Source: Streptomyces sp. SN-593
Lineage (GTDB): Bacteria > Actinomycetota > Actinomycetes > Streptomycetales > Streptomycetaceae
NCBI RefSeq assembly: GCF_016756395.1
Contig: NZ_AP018365.1
Coordinates: forward strand, 7,258,001 to 7,322,000
Direction: 5' to 3'
Length of the DNA stretch: 64,000 nt
How positions within the stretch are numbered: the first letter of the stretch is position 1; each line of letters starts with the position of its first letter. The position numbers and the translations under genes were made by a program. Under the pieces are notes generated by a model. That model searched no databases and was not told the DNA's origin. It saw nothing but the letters and a program-made list of their open reading frames with translations. This document shows, piece after piece, positions 8,008-16,627 of the stretch.

Positions 8008-9030
8008 ATGTCCGCGACGAACGCCGGCTCCGCCACCCCCCTGCTCGCCGCGCTCAGCGTCTCGCCCCTGGCCCGCTCGCTCCAGCGCGAGCTGCGCAGC
8101 CGCTGGCCGAGCACCTCCGACCGGGTGCGCGAGATGAGCCGCTACGCCCTGCTCGCCCCCGGCAAGGCCCTGCGGCCGCTGCTCCTGGTCGCCTCGGCCG
8201 ACGCGGTCGGCGGCAGCCGCGACGGGGTGCTGCCCGCGGCGATGGCGGTGGAGTACCTGCACGTGGCCACGTTGGTCCACGACGACGTGATCGACGACGA
8301 CGAGTTCCGCCGGGGCCAGCGCTCGGTGCACGCCCGCTACGGGACGGCCGACGCCATCGTGACCGGCGACTTCCTCATCCTGACGGTGTTCACGGCGCTG
8401 GCCGAGTGCGCCGACCGCGGCGTCCCCCCGGCGGACGTCCTCGAAGCGGTCCGCGTCCTGGCCGGTGCGGGCGCGGACGTCTGCCGCGGCCAGGCGAAGG
8501 AGGCGGAGCTGACCAGCGATCCCGCGACCGCCCTCGCCGACTACGAGGCGATGATCGCCCTCAAGACCGGCGCCCTGTTCCGGGGGGTGTGCCGGGCCGG
8601 CGCGCTGCTGGGCGGGGCCGCCCCGGAACCGGCGGCCGCCCTCACCCGCTTCGCCGAACACCTGGGCCTGGCCTTCCAGATGTACGACGACCTGCTGCCG
8701 TACCTGTGGGACTCGGGGAGCACCGGCAAGCCGGACACCAGCGACACCGAGAACCTCCGGCCCACCTTCCCCGTCCTGCTGGGCTACCAGGCCGCCGGGC
8801 GCAGGGACCGCGAGCGGTTCGCGCGGGCGCTCAGCGGCCGGATGCCGGCGCAGGAGGCGTACGCGCTGGTGCGCGAGCTGCTGGAGGCCACCGGCGCCCT
8901 GGACCGCGGGCGCGCCCGGGCCGAGGCCGAAGCCGCCCGCGCCAAGGAGCAGTTGGCCGGCCTGCCCGGCTCCGAGGGCGTCGAGCTGCTCACCGTGGTG
9001 GCCGACCTGTCGACCGACCGGGACCGGTAG
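8008..9030 (+). CDS. Polyprenyl (GGPP-type) diphosphate synthase
   Basis: This 340-residue trans-isoprenyl diphosphate synthase elongates allylic diphosphates with IPP. The first aspartate-rich motif is intact, DDVIDDD at residues 92-98 with downstream RRGQRSVHARYG. The second is altered: DDLLP at 227-231, where the usual final Asp is proline. KTGALF and FQMYDD surround the chain-elongation pocket, but the product length (C15-C25) cannot be read safely. Its position directly before a UbiA enzyme and a cyclase makes it the precursor-supplying step of the cluster. Confidence 0.9.
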   Translation: MSATNAGSATPLLAALSVSPLARSLQRELRSRWPSTSDRVREMSRYALLAPGKALRPLLLVASADAVGGSRDGVLPAAMAVEYLHVATLVHDDVIDDDEFRRGQRSVHARYGTADAIVTGDFLILTVFTALAECADRGVPPADVLEAVRVLAGAGADVCRGQAKEAELTSDPATALADYEAMIALKTGALFRGVCRAGALLGGAAPEPAAALTRFAEHLGLAFQMYDDLLPYLWDSGSTGKPDTSDTENLRPTFPVLLGYQAAGRRDRERFARALSGRMPAQEAYALVRELLEATGALDRGRARAEAEAARAKEQLAGLPGSEGVELLTVVADLSTDRDR

Positions 9031-9032
9031 CC

Positions 9033-10253
9033 GTGGCCGGGAGAAAGATCCGGCACCACGCACCCGCCGCCGCACCCGAGGGCACCGCCCCGCCCGAGGG
9101 CACCGGCCGAACCGCCGGCACCGCCGGCACCGACGGCACCGGCCGAACCGGCCGAACCGCCGGCACCGCCGGGCCCGCGTCGCGGCGTACGCGGTGGCGG
9201 CGCGGCCTCGGCGGCGCTGTCGTCGCCCACGTGCAGACCTGGCGTCCGTACACCCTCGCCCATCCCGCGCTGGTCGGCGTGGCCGGGGCGAGCAGCGCGG
9301 GCGGCGGGCACCGGCCCGGCGTGCTCGGGCTGGCGGCCGGGGCGCCGGCGCTGGGCTGGCTGGCCGGGCACTACCTCGGCGACTGGTTCGACCGGGAGCT
9401 CGACGCCATCGCCAAACCCCAGCGCCCGATCCCCTCCGGCCGGCTGTCGCCGGGAGCCGCGCTGGCCGGCGGCACCGCGTGCGCCGCGGGCGCCGCGCTG
9501 ATCCTCGCGGTGGTGAACTGGCGGACGCTGCTGCTGTTCGTCGTCGCGATGGCCGGGATCGTGGCCTACAGCCGGTTCTGCAAGGGCCGCGGCATCTCCG
9601 GCAACGCGGTGCGGGGCGTCCTCACCGCACTGGCCTTCGCGGTGGGCGCCATGCTGGCGCGATCCGACCCGCCGGCCCGGGCGTTCGCGCCCGCGCTGGT
9701 CTTCCTGCTGCACGACACGTCCTCGAACCTCGTCGGCACCATCCGCGACGTGGACGGCGACCGGGCGGGCGGCTACCTGTCGGTGCCGGTGCGCCGGGGA
9801 GTCGGCCCGGCCGCGCGGCTGGCCGCGGCCCTGTACGCGGGCGCCGTGGCCGTCGCCGTCGCCGTCGTGGTCCTCCTGCCGACGGCGCACCCGGGCGCCT
9901 GCGCCGTCCTGCTCGGCGTCGCCGCGGCCGTCGCCCTGGCCGCCTTCGGCCCGCTGCTGCGCGGCACGCGGCCGGCGGGCCCGGCCGGACCCGGGCCGGG
10001 GGTGCAGCGCACGGCACTGCGGGCGCACGAGGTGCTGGTCGTCGAACGCCTGGTGCTCACCGCCGCGGTCGTCGCCGCCGGGGCGGGGGCGCCGGTCGCG
10101 CTCTGCCTGCTGGCGCCGCTCCTGGCCTTCAGCGTCGTCACGCAGGCCGTCATGCGGGCCCGGCACGAACTCCCGCCGCCCGCCGCCGCGCAGGCGGGAG
10201 ACGCCCGCGGGCCAGGAACGTCCGGAACGGACAGAAAGGCGTACCAGCCATGA
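9033..10253 (+). CDS. UbiA-family membrane prenyltransferase or cyclase
   Basis: This is an integral membrane protein of about 406 residues from GTG 9033. The first 55 residues are low-complexity Gly/Thr/Arg repeats. The first metal motif is GDWFDRELD (Asp117, 120, 124), followed by KPQRPIPSGR; the usual Asn of NDxxDxxxD is Gly here. The second motif is RDVDGD (Asp239 and Asp243). Several hydrophobic helices cover residues 75-380. UbiA enzymes move a prenyl group onto an acceptor or, in some bacterial pathways, cyclise the prenyl diphosphate. The start is uncertain because no ribosome binding site is evident; translation may be coupled to the gene ending 2 bases earlier. Confidence 0.8.
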   Translation: MAGRKIRHHAPAAAPEGTAPPEGTGRTAGTAGTDGTGRTGRTAGTAGPASRRTRWRRGLGGAVVAHVQTWRPYTLAHPALVGVAGASSAGGGHRPGVLGLAAGAPALGWLAGHYLGDWFDRELDAIAKPQRPIPSGRLSPGAALAGGTACAAGAALILAVVNWRTLLLFVVAMAGIVAYSRFCKGRGISGNAVRGVLTALAFAVGAMLARSDPPARAFAPALVFLLHDTSSNLVGTIRDVDGDRAGGYLSVPVRRGVGPAARLAAALYAGAVAVAVAVVVLLPTAHPGACAVLLGVAAAVALAAFGPLLRGTRPAGPAGPGPGVQRTALRAHEVLVVERLVLTAAVVAAGAGAPVALCLLAPLLAFSVVTQAVMRARHELPPPAAAQAGDARGPGTSGTDRKAYQP

Positions 10254-11965
10254 CCTCGCTGACGATCGACCCGGGCCGGGTCTCCTCGGCCATCTCCTCC
10301 GGCGCGCGGGCCGTGTTCGCCGTCCAGCGCCCCGACGGCGTCTTCGACTACGGCGCGGGCGCCCTCACCTCGACGCTCAGCACCGTGGGCGCCGTCTCCG
10401 CGCTGCACTTCGCCGACCCGCGGGGGTCGGCCGACCTGATCGCGCTCGGCGTCGACTGGCTGCGGCGGACCCAACGGCCCGACGGCGGCTGGAGCATGGT
10501 GCCCGGCGGCGCGTCCGAAGCGGGCCCCACCGCGGTGGCCGCCGCCACCCTGCACCTGGTCGCCCCCGACGGCGCCGCGGACGCGGTCGGCGCGGGCCGG
10601 GCGTGGATGGCCGGCCACGGCGGACTGGAGGCGATCCCGCACCCCGAGGTGACCGCCTGGTGCCGCCAGTTCTACGGCTACGCGGGATGGATCGCGCCCC
10701 ACGACATGCGCCGCTTCCCGCTCGAACTCGCCCTGTTCCCGGGGCTGTTCCGGCGGCTGTTCGACCTGCGCGGGCCCATGGTCGCCGCCCTGGCCCTGGC
10801 CCAGACCCGCTACCGCCGCACCGGCCCCGTCCTGCGGCTGCTCGCCCGGGCGGGGGAGCCCCGCGCGCTGTCGGTCATCCGCCAGGTGTACGAACACGAG
10901 GGCAGCACCGGCGGCTGGTGCGACGACGCCTGGGTGACCGGCCTGATCTGCGCGGGCCTGGCCCGGGCCGACCTGGCCCCGGACATGGTCGCGGGGGCGG
11001 TGGGGTGGTTCCGCCGCATGGTCAACGCCGACGGCTCGTGGAACAGCGGCACCCTGGACCTGACCTGGTCGATGTACGCCGCCGGCGGGCTGATGGAGGC
11101 CGGGTACGCCGAGGACGGACGCCTCGCGCCCACCCGGGGGCTGTTCCTGCGCGACCAGCAGGACAGACCCTTCACCGCCTTCGGCTGCCCACCGGGGTTC
11201 TGGGGCTGGTCCGGGCCGCGCGGCTGGCCGGCCTCGCTGGAGACCGCCGAGATCGTCTCCGCACTGGCCGGCCTGCCCGACCCCGACGGCAGGGCCCGCG
11301 GCGCCGTCGCGCGCGGGGTGGCCTGGCTGACCGCCCAGCAGGACACCCGCGGCTCGTGGGGGCTGTGCGTGCGCAACACCAAGGTCGCCAACAGCGGCCC
11401 GTGCCCGCACATGACCGCGCAGTGCGTGGACGCCCTGCTGGACTCCGGCGCCGCCGCGGACGACCCGCGGGTGCGGCGGGCCGCCGACTGGCTGCACACC
11501 GCGCAACTCCCTGACGGCACCTATGAGTCCGTCTGGTACCGCATGCACACCGCCGGCACCTCCGCGGTGCTGCGCACCCTCGTCCGGGCCGGCCGGGGCG
11601 GCCACCCGGGCGTCGCCAGGGCCCGGGGGTGGCTGCTGGCCACCCAGCTCCCGGACGGCTCCTGGAGCACCGGCGACGGCACGGCGTCCGGGACCGCGCC
11701 CGGGACCGTGGAGGAGACCGCCTGGGCGGTCGGCGCGCTGCTCACCGCCGGGCTGCCCGCCGTCGACCCGGCCGTCGGGCGCGGCGTCCGGTGGCTGCTG
11801 GACGCCCGCCTCCCGGACGGCTCCTGGCCGGCGGCCCGCGTCAACGAGTACGTCCGGCACGTCAGCCGCTACCCCAACGGCGGCCTCGCGGGCGGCCTCG
11901 CCCTGCGCGCGCTCGCCCGCTACCGCACCGCCGCCGAGGAAGGACGCCTTCACCATGCGCACTGA
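10250..11965 (+). CDS. Squalene-hopene-cyclase-like terpene cyclase
   Basis: The 571-residue protein is built from alpha/alpha-barrel prenyltransferase/squalene-oxidase repeats. At least five QW-like motifs are visible: WLRRTQRPDGGW, WLTAQQDTRGSWG, WLHTAQLPDGTY, WLLATQLPDGSW and WLLDARLPDGSW. It is shorter than hopene cyclases (about 630) and near bacterial class II diterpene cyclases. The canonical protonating DxDD motif is not obvious; the nearest candidates are WCDD at 223-226 and the LDLTW stretch with Asp270. ATG 10250 overlaps the UbiA stop. Together with the epoxidase-like flavoprotein just downstream it may cyclise an epoxidised prenyl chain, whose acid requirements differ. Confidence 0.85.
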   Translation: MTSLTIDPGRVSSAISSGARAVFAVQRPDGVFDYGAGALTSTLSTVGAVSALHFADPRGSADLIALGVDWLRRTQRPDGGWSMVPGGASEAGPTAVAAATLHLVAPDGAADAVGAGRAWMAGHGGLEAIPHPEVTAWCRQFYGYAGWIAPHDMRRFPLELALFPGLFRRLFDLRGPMVAALALAQTRYRRTGPVLRLLARAGEPRALSVIRQVYEHEGSTGGWCDDAWVTGLICAGLARADLAPDMVAGAVGWFRRMVNADGSWNSGTLDLTWSMYAAGGLMEAGYAEDGRLAPTRGLFLRDQQDRPFTAFGCPPGFWGWSGPRGWPASLETAEIVSALAGLPDPDGRARGAVARGVAWLTAQQDTRGSWGLCVRNTKVANSGPCPHMTAQCVDALLDSGAAADDPRVRRAADWLHTAQLPDGTYESVWYRMHTAGTSAVLRTLVRAGRGGHPGVARARGWLLATQLPDGSWSTGDGTASGTAPGTVEETAWAVGALLTAGLPAVDPAVGRGVRWLLDARLPDGSWPAARVNEYVRHVSRYPNGGLAGGLALRALARYRTAAEEGRLHHAH

Positions 11966-13226
11966 CGTCGTCGTGTGCGGAGCGGGGGTGGGCGGTCTCG
12001 CGGCCGCCCACGCCCTCGGTTCGCTCGGCCTGCGCGTCCTGCTGGTGGACAAGCAGGACGGTCCGCCCACCGCCGCCAAGGGCGAGGTCCTCCAGCCCGG
12101 CGCGCTGGGCGTGCTCGCCTCCTGGGGCGTCACCGGGCGGTTGCGCGAGCGCGGCGCGCTGCGGCTGTCGCACCTGGTCGCCCGCGATCCCGAGGGCCGC
12201 CCGCAGATGTCCCTGGAGTACGACCGGCTGCCGGGGGACACCAACTGGCTGCTGGCGCACGACTACCCGCAGATCCTGGCGGCGCTGGCCGACGGCCTGG
12301 CGCCAGGCGTCGACCTGCGGCGGGGCGTGCTCGTGCGCGGCCTGCTGCGCGACAGCGGGGGACGGGTCCGCGGGGTGCGGCTGCGGTCCGGCGCGGGGAC
12401 CGGGGACGAGGAGGTGCGCGCCCCGCTCGTGGTCGCCGCCGACGGGCTGTCCTCCCGGCTGCGGCGCGAGGCCGGCATCGAGGTCGAGCGGCGGGAGTAC
12501 CCGCACCGGCTGGTGGCCTTCGAACTCCACGACGCGCCGCCGACCGAACCCGACTTCTCCGCCTACGTCAGCGCCCGCGGCCTGCGGCTGCGCTACCCGC
12601 TGCCGGGCAACCGGGTGCGGCTGTACGTCCAGACCGCTCCGGACGAGCTGCGCGGCCTCGACGCGGAGGGCCTGTCGCGCTGGGCGGACCGGGTGGTCGC
12701 CGAGGTGCCCGGGCTCGCGCCGCTCGGTGACGCGCTGTCCGCGGCCCTCGGCGGCCGCCAGGCGCTGCCGGTGTCGCGCTTCCTCGCGCCCCGGCTGACC
12801 GCCCCCGGCCTGGCGCTGGTGGGGGAGGCCGGGCACGCCGTGCACCCGATGGCCGCGCAGGGCATGAACAGTTCCATCCACGACGCCCACGAACTCGCCC
12901 TCGCGGTGGCGGAGTTCGCCGCGGACCTGGCCCCCGCCGGGGTGGAGGCCGCGCTGCGGGCCTACGAGTCGGCGCGGCTGCCGGACCTCGCGCAGACCGG
13001 CCGGACCAGCCACAACGCGGCGCGCATGATCACCGACCTGTCCTGGGCCGGCCGCACCCTGGGCCGCCGCGCCATGCGGTGCACGGGCGCGAACACCCGG
13101 CTGCGCTACACCGTCATGCACAACATGGCCGGCCTCGGCGCGCACGAACTGACACCGCTGGACCGGCTGCACCAGATCGGGCTGCTCCCCGATCCCCGCG
13201 GCGGCCGGCTGCCGGCCTGGGCATGA
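11955..13226 (+). CDS. FAD-dependent monooxygenase (epoxidase-like, PHBH fold)
   Basis: This 423-residue flavoprotein has the N-terminal dinucleotide motif GAGVGGLAAAHAL at residues 8-20, the central motif VVAADGLSSRLRR and the FAD ribityl motif LVGEAGHAVHPMAAQGMN (GEAGH instead of the usual GDAAH). It overlaps the cyclase gene by 11 bases, a close coupling that suggests consecutive steps. The likely role is epoxidation of a terminal alkene in the prenyl chain, which would prime the cyclase, or hydroxylation of an aromatic acceptor. Geranylgeranyl reductases share parts of this fold and are the main alternative. Confidence 0.85.
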   Translation: MRTDVVVCGAGVGGLAAAHALGSLGLRVLLVDKQDGPPTAAKGEVLQPGALGVLASWGVTGRLRERGALRLSHLVARDPEGRPQMSLEYDRLPGDTNWLLAHDYPQILAALADGLAPGVDLRRGVLVRGLLRDSGGRVRGVRLRSGAGTGDEEVRAPLVVAADGLSSRLRREAGIEVERREYPHRLVAFELHDAPPTEPDFSAYVSARGLRLRYPLPGNRVRLYVQTAPDELRGLDAEGLSRWADRVVAEVPGLAPLGDALSAALGGRQALPVSRFLAPRLTAPGLALVGEAGHAVHPMAAQGMNSSIHDAHELALAVAEFAADLAPAGVEAALRAYESARLPDLAQTGRTSHNAARMITDLSWAGRTLGRRAMRCTGANTRLRYTVMHNMAGLGAHELTPLDRLHQIGLLPDPRGGRLPAWA

Positions 13227-13321
13227 GCGCCGGCCCGCCGGCCCCCGACCCGGCCGGCCGCCGCCGTACGGGCTCCCGCCTCACCGGGCTCCGGGCCGCC
13301 CGGCCCGGGCCCGTGCCCGGG

Positions 13322-14350
13322 TCACCCGGCCGCGGCGCACTCGACGACCACGAGGCCGCCGGGCCAGCTCCGCGACCGGGTCACCGCGAGGCCCGCCGCT
13401 CCCGCCAGCCGCTCGAAGTCCTGCACGGAGCGCTCCTGTCCGCCGAGCAGGACCAGGGACTGAAGGTCGAAGGAGGCGTTGCGCTTGGCGTGGTCGTCGC
13501 CGGCGAGCACCTCCACGATCACGACGCGGCCGTCCGCGCCGGCGGCCTCGGCGCAGCGCCGAAGGATGCGCGTGGCGTCCGCGTCGTTCCAGTCGGTCAG
13601 CACCCGCGAGACCACGTAGACGTCGCGGCCCGCGGGCAGCGGGTCGAAGAAGCTGCCCGGCACGAACCGGGCCCGGTGGGCCACCCCGGCCCGGTCGAGC
13701 GCCTCCTGCGCCTCGGGGGCGACCGGCGGCAGGTCCAGCACCTCGCCCGCCAGGTGGGCGTTGACCCGGACCACCTCGGACAGCAGCGCGCCGATCCCGC
13801 CGCCGACGTCGATCACGGTGCGCACGCCGGACCAGTCGAACTCGGTGGCCAGCACCGGCCCGGTCTGCCAGGCGAAGGCCGCCATCACGCCGCCGAAGAA
13901 CCGGCGCAGCTCGGTGTCCTGCTCGTAGTCCTGCCAGAACGGCGTGCCGTGCACCGTGCCGTAGGCCGACTCGCCGGTGCGGATGGAGTGCAGCATGCCG
14001 GTGAAGGCCAGGTCCATCCGGGTGCCGGGGCTCTCCAGGTTCAGCCAGCCCCGGTACCAGGTGCTGTCCTCGCTGAGCAACTGCCGCGACAGCGCGGTCA
14101 GTCCGTAGGTCTGCGGCCCCGTCTCGGCGAACAGCCCGATCCCGACGAGGTGGCGCATAAGCCGGCCCAGCGACTCCTCGTGCGCCCCGCAGGCCCGGGC
14201 GAGCCCGGGCAGCCCGGTGCTGCCGTCGGCGACCAGCTCCGGCAGGCGCAGGGTGACCGCGGTGCGGACGGCGAACGGGGTGGCCAGGTCGATGAGCCGG
14301 GTGAGTTCGGTGGTCGCGGAGACGTCGGGCTCGGCGGGCTGGGATGCCAT
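13322..14350 (-). CDS. SAM-dependent O-methyltransferase (Methyltransf_2 type)
   Basis: This 342-residue enzyme has an N-terminal dimerisation/winged-helix domain (TPFAVRTAVTLRLPELVADG) and a C-terminal Rossmann domain with VIDVGGGIGALLSEVV as SAM motif I. The DVYVVSRVLTDWNDADA stretch corresponds to the catalytic His/Asp region of carminomycin/acetylserotonin-type O-methyltransferases. An AGGGAG site lies about 8 bases before ATG 14350. It is convergent with the flavoprotein gene and divergent from the dioxygenase. Family members usually methylate phenolic or enolic hydroxyls, which mildly favours an aromatic or quinone moiety in the product. Confidence 0.88.
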   Translation of the reverse strand: MASQPAEPDVSATTELTRLIDLATPFAVRTAVTLRLPELVADGSTGLPGLARACGAHEESLGRLMRHLVGIGLFAETGPQTYGLTALSRQLLSEDSTWYRGWLNLESPGTRMDLAFTGMLHSIRTGESAYGTVHGTPFWQDYEQDTELRRFFGGVMAAFAWQTGPVLATEFDWSGVRTVIDVGGGIGALLSEVVRVNAHLAGEVLDLPPVAPEAQEALDRAGVAHRARFVPGSFFDPLPAGRDVYVVSRVLTDWNDADATRILRRCAEAAGADGRVVIVEVLAGDDHAKRNASFDLQSLVLLGGQERSVQDFERLAGAAGLAVTRSRSWPGGLVVVECAAAG

Positions 14351-14551
14351 ACGCGTTCACTCCCTGTCGACATCGGCTGTGACGGGCGCTCGCCGCCGGA
14401 CCGGAGAAAACATTCCCGGCAGCCATGAGCACGATGGAGAGGATATCTCCGCCAAGGCCGGCGAAGCAATTGGATCGTGAATTCGGAAAAGAAATCCGAG
14501 CGCAACTCGATAAACGCTCACGCCTGTCAGAAAAGAGAAGGAAGGCATGTC
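14351..14551. promoter_or_regulatory. Divergent promoter region, methyltransferase / TauD dioxygenase
   Basis: This 201-bp interval is distinctly AT-richer than the genes around it, with stretches such as GAAAACATTCCC, GATCGTGAATTCGG and ACTCGATAAACGC. That fits a region carrying promoters for both divergent genes. The rightward gene has GAGAAGGAAGG about 7 bases before ATG 14552. No single -35/-10 pair stands out. Confidence 0.5.
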
Positions 14552-15412
14552 ATGACGGCCATCGACAACGGTGTTTCCCTGGACGTCCGGCCGATCTCCG
14601 GTGCGTTGGGCGCCGAGGTCCGGGGAATCGATCTCGAAGAACTCACCGACGCCGGTTTCGACCGGCTGCACGCGCTCCTGCTGGAACACCTGGTGCTGTT
14701 CTTCCCGGAGGCGGCCGGCCTGAGCCCGCAGGCGCACGAGGCGTTCGGCAGCCGCTTCGGCGAGTTGGAGGTCCACCCCTTCCTGCCCAAGCTCGACGGG
14801 CACCCGCGGATCGTGGTCCTCGACTCCGACCAGGGCGCGAAGGCCGACGTCTGGCACACCGACGTCACCTTCAGCCCGAGCCCGCCCGTCGCCTCCATCC
14901 TCCAGATCGTGCAGTGCCCGCCGCGCGGCGGCGACACCCTGTGGAGCAACCAGTACCTCGCCTACGAGGCCGTGTCCGAGCCGCTGCGCGAGCTCCTCGA
15001 CGGGCTGACCGCGCTGCACCTGTTCACCCTCCCCGACGGCTCCTTCCGCAGCGAGACGGAGCACCCGGTGGTGCGCGAGCACCCCGAGACCGGCCGCCGC
15101 TCGCTGTACGTGAACCGGATGTTCACCACCCGCATCCCGCAACTGGCGAAGGACGAGAGCGACCTGCTCCTCGACCACCTGTTCGCCCTCTCCGAGCGCC
15201 CCGAGCGCACCTGCCGCTTCCGGTGGACGCCGGGCGCGATCGCCCTGTGGGACAACCGGGCCACCCAGCACCTCGCGGTCAACGACTACACCGAGCGGCG
15301 GGTGGGCCGGCGCGTCACGATCCTCGGCGACAAGCCCCAGGGCAACAGCCCGCGTTGGGGCCACCACGCGGGGACGGAGAGCGCCGCCCAGACCACCCGC
15401 GCCACACGCTGA
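14552..15412 (+). CDS. TauD/TfdA-family Fe(II)/2-oxoglutarate dioxygenase
   Basis: This 286-residue enzyme has the iron facial triad: WHTDVTF with His102 and Asp104, and the distal His240 in WDNRATQHLAVNDY. Arg residues in RRVGRRVTI should bind 2-oxoglutarate. The N-terminus (LDVRPISGALGAEVRGIDL) is typical of taurine dioxygenase relatives. It sits among terpenoid tailoring genes and faces away from the methyltransferase, so a scaffold hydroxylation or desaturation is more likely than sulfonate catabolism, although family members do cleave taurine and 2,4-D. Confidence 0.88.
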   Translation: MTAIDNGVSLDVRPISGALGAEVRGIDLEELTDAGFDRLHALLLEHLVLFFPEAAGLSPQAHEAFGSRFGELEVHPFLPKLDGHPRIVVLDSDQGAKADVWHTDVTFSPSPPVASILQIVQCPPRGGDTLWSNQYLAYEAVSEPLRELLDGLTALHLFTLPDGSFRSETEHPVVREHPETGRRSLYVNRMFTTRIPQLAKDESDLLLDHLFALSERPERTCRFRWTPGAIALWDNRATQHLAVNDYTERRVGRRVTILGDKPQGNSPRWGHHAGTESAAQTTRATR

Positions 15413-15417
15413 ACCCG

Positions 15418-15459
15418 GGGGCGGACGGGTGCGGCGATCCCGCCGTACCCGTCCGCCCC
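15418..15459 (+). terminator. Hairpin terminator after the dioxygenase gene
   Basis: Arms GGGGCGGACGGGT (15418-15430) and ACCCGTCCGCCCC (15447-15459) pair perfectly, and an inner GCGG/CCGC stem extends the structure. It lies 5 bases after the stop codon. There is no T-run, as is common in high-GC actinomycetes. Confidence 0.7.
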
Positions 15460-15604
15460 GCCCGCACCCGCGGTGAGGCGGTGTCCTTGTCCGCCGCCGT
15501 ACACGTGCGTAACGTCGGGCCCGCCGGCCCGGCCCCCGCCGCGTCGGGCGGCGGGGGGCACGCGCGGCCGGCTCGCGGAACCCCCGGGTGAAGAGGAGAA
15601 GGTC

Positions 15605-16372
15605 ATGCGGACGCTGTCCGGGAAGTGCGCGCTGGTCACCGGAGGCAGCCGCGGCATCGGCGCGGCCGTGGCCCGGCGCCTCGCGGCCGAGGGAGCCGCC
15701 GTGATGGTCGGCTACCGGGTCGGCGAGGACGCGGCGCGCGCACTCGTGGCGGAGCTGACGGCAGCGGGCGGCCGGGCCGCCGCCGTCCAGGGCGACGTGG
15801 CCGAGCCGGGTGTGCCGGCCCGGCTGGTGGCCGCCACGGTCGAGGCATTCGGACGACTCGACATCGCTGTCAGCAACGCGGGCGTCGAGCACTTCGGCGC
15901 GCTGGAGACGCTGACCCCGGCCGACTTCGACCGCGTCTTCTCCGTCAACGTCGCCGGGCAACTGTTCACCGCCCAGGCCGCCGCGGCCGCGATGCGGGAA
16001 GGCGGGCGGATCGTGCTCACCGCCTCCGTCAGCGCCGGCATCGCGGTGCGCGACCACGCGCTCTACGGCGCCAGCAAGGCCGCCGTCTGCGCCCTCGCCC
16101 GCAACCTCGCGCCCGAGCTGGGCGAACGCGGCATCACCATCAACGCCATCGCCCCCGGCGGCACCCGCACCGACATGGCGGCCGAGAACGCCGCCCACTA
16201 CACACCCCGTTCGCTGGCGGGGATCGACCCCGAGCGCATCGTGCGCGGCATGACCTCCGCCGGCCGCTGGGCCGATCCGGAGGAGGTCGCGGGAGCGGTC
16301 CGCTTCCTCGTCTCCGACGACGCCTCCTACGTCTCCGGCTCCACCCTGGCCGTCGACGGCGGCTGGATGTAG
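15605..16372 (+). CDS. SDR ketoreductase (tetrahydroxynaphthalene-reductase-like)
   Basis: The 255-residue SDR has TGGSRGIGAAVARRLA at the cofactor site, SNAGVEHFG, LTASVSAG and the catalytic Tyr154/Lys158 in LYGASKAAV. The DMAAENAAHYTP segment and the ending SGSTLAVDGGWM are characteristic of the versicolorin/tetrahydroxynaphthalene reductase branch. GAAGAGGAGAAGG precedes ATG 15605. It probably oxidises or reduces a hydroxyl or ketone on the terpenoid, or on an aromatic precursor. It closes the recognisable biosynthetic cluster; the next gene is of a different kind. Confidence 0.88.
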   Translation: MRTLSGKCALVTGGSRGIGAAVARRLAAEGAAVMVGYRVGEDAARALVAELTAAGGRAAAVQGDVAEPGVPARLVAATVEAFGRLDIAVSNAGVEHFGALETLTPADFDRVFSVNVAGQLFTAQAAAAAMREGGRIVLTASVSAGIAVRDHALYGASKAAVCALARNLAPELGERGITINAIAPGGTRTDMAAENAAHYTPRSLAGIDPERIVRGMTSAGRWADPEEVAGAVRFLVSDDASYVSGSTLAVDGGWM

Positions 16373-16627
16373 CCGCGCGGCGCGGCCGGCCGCTGCCCAC
16401 GGCGTAGCCGGCCTCCCCCCGTTGACGTCCGCCGGACGCGACGCCCGCGCGGGGCGGACTGCGCCGTTCGGCGGAGCGGCCATGGGCGCGGCGGATCGCA
16501 TTCTCACCGCAACCGGGCAGAAACGACCGCTGACTGCGCGTCAGCTCCCACACTGGCGGTGGAAGTCGGGCGTCACGTCTCGGCCGGGGGGACCGGCCCG
16601 CACGGTGTGGCGCCGGGGGAGGCACGC

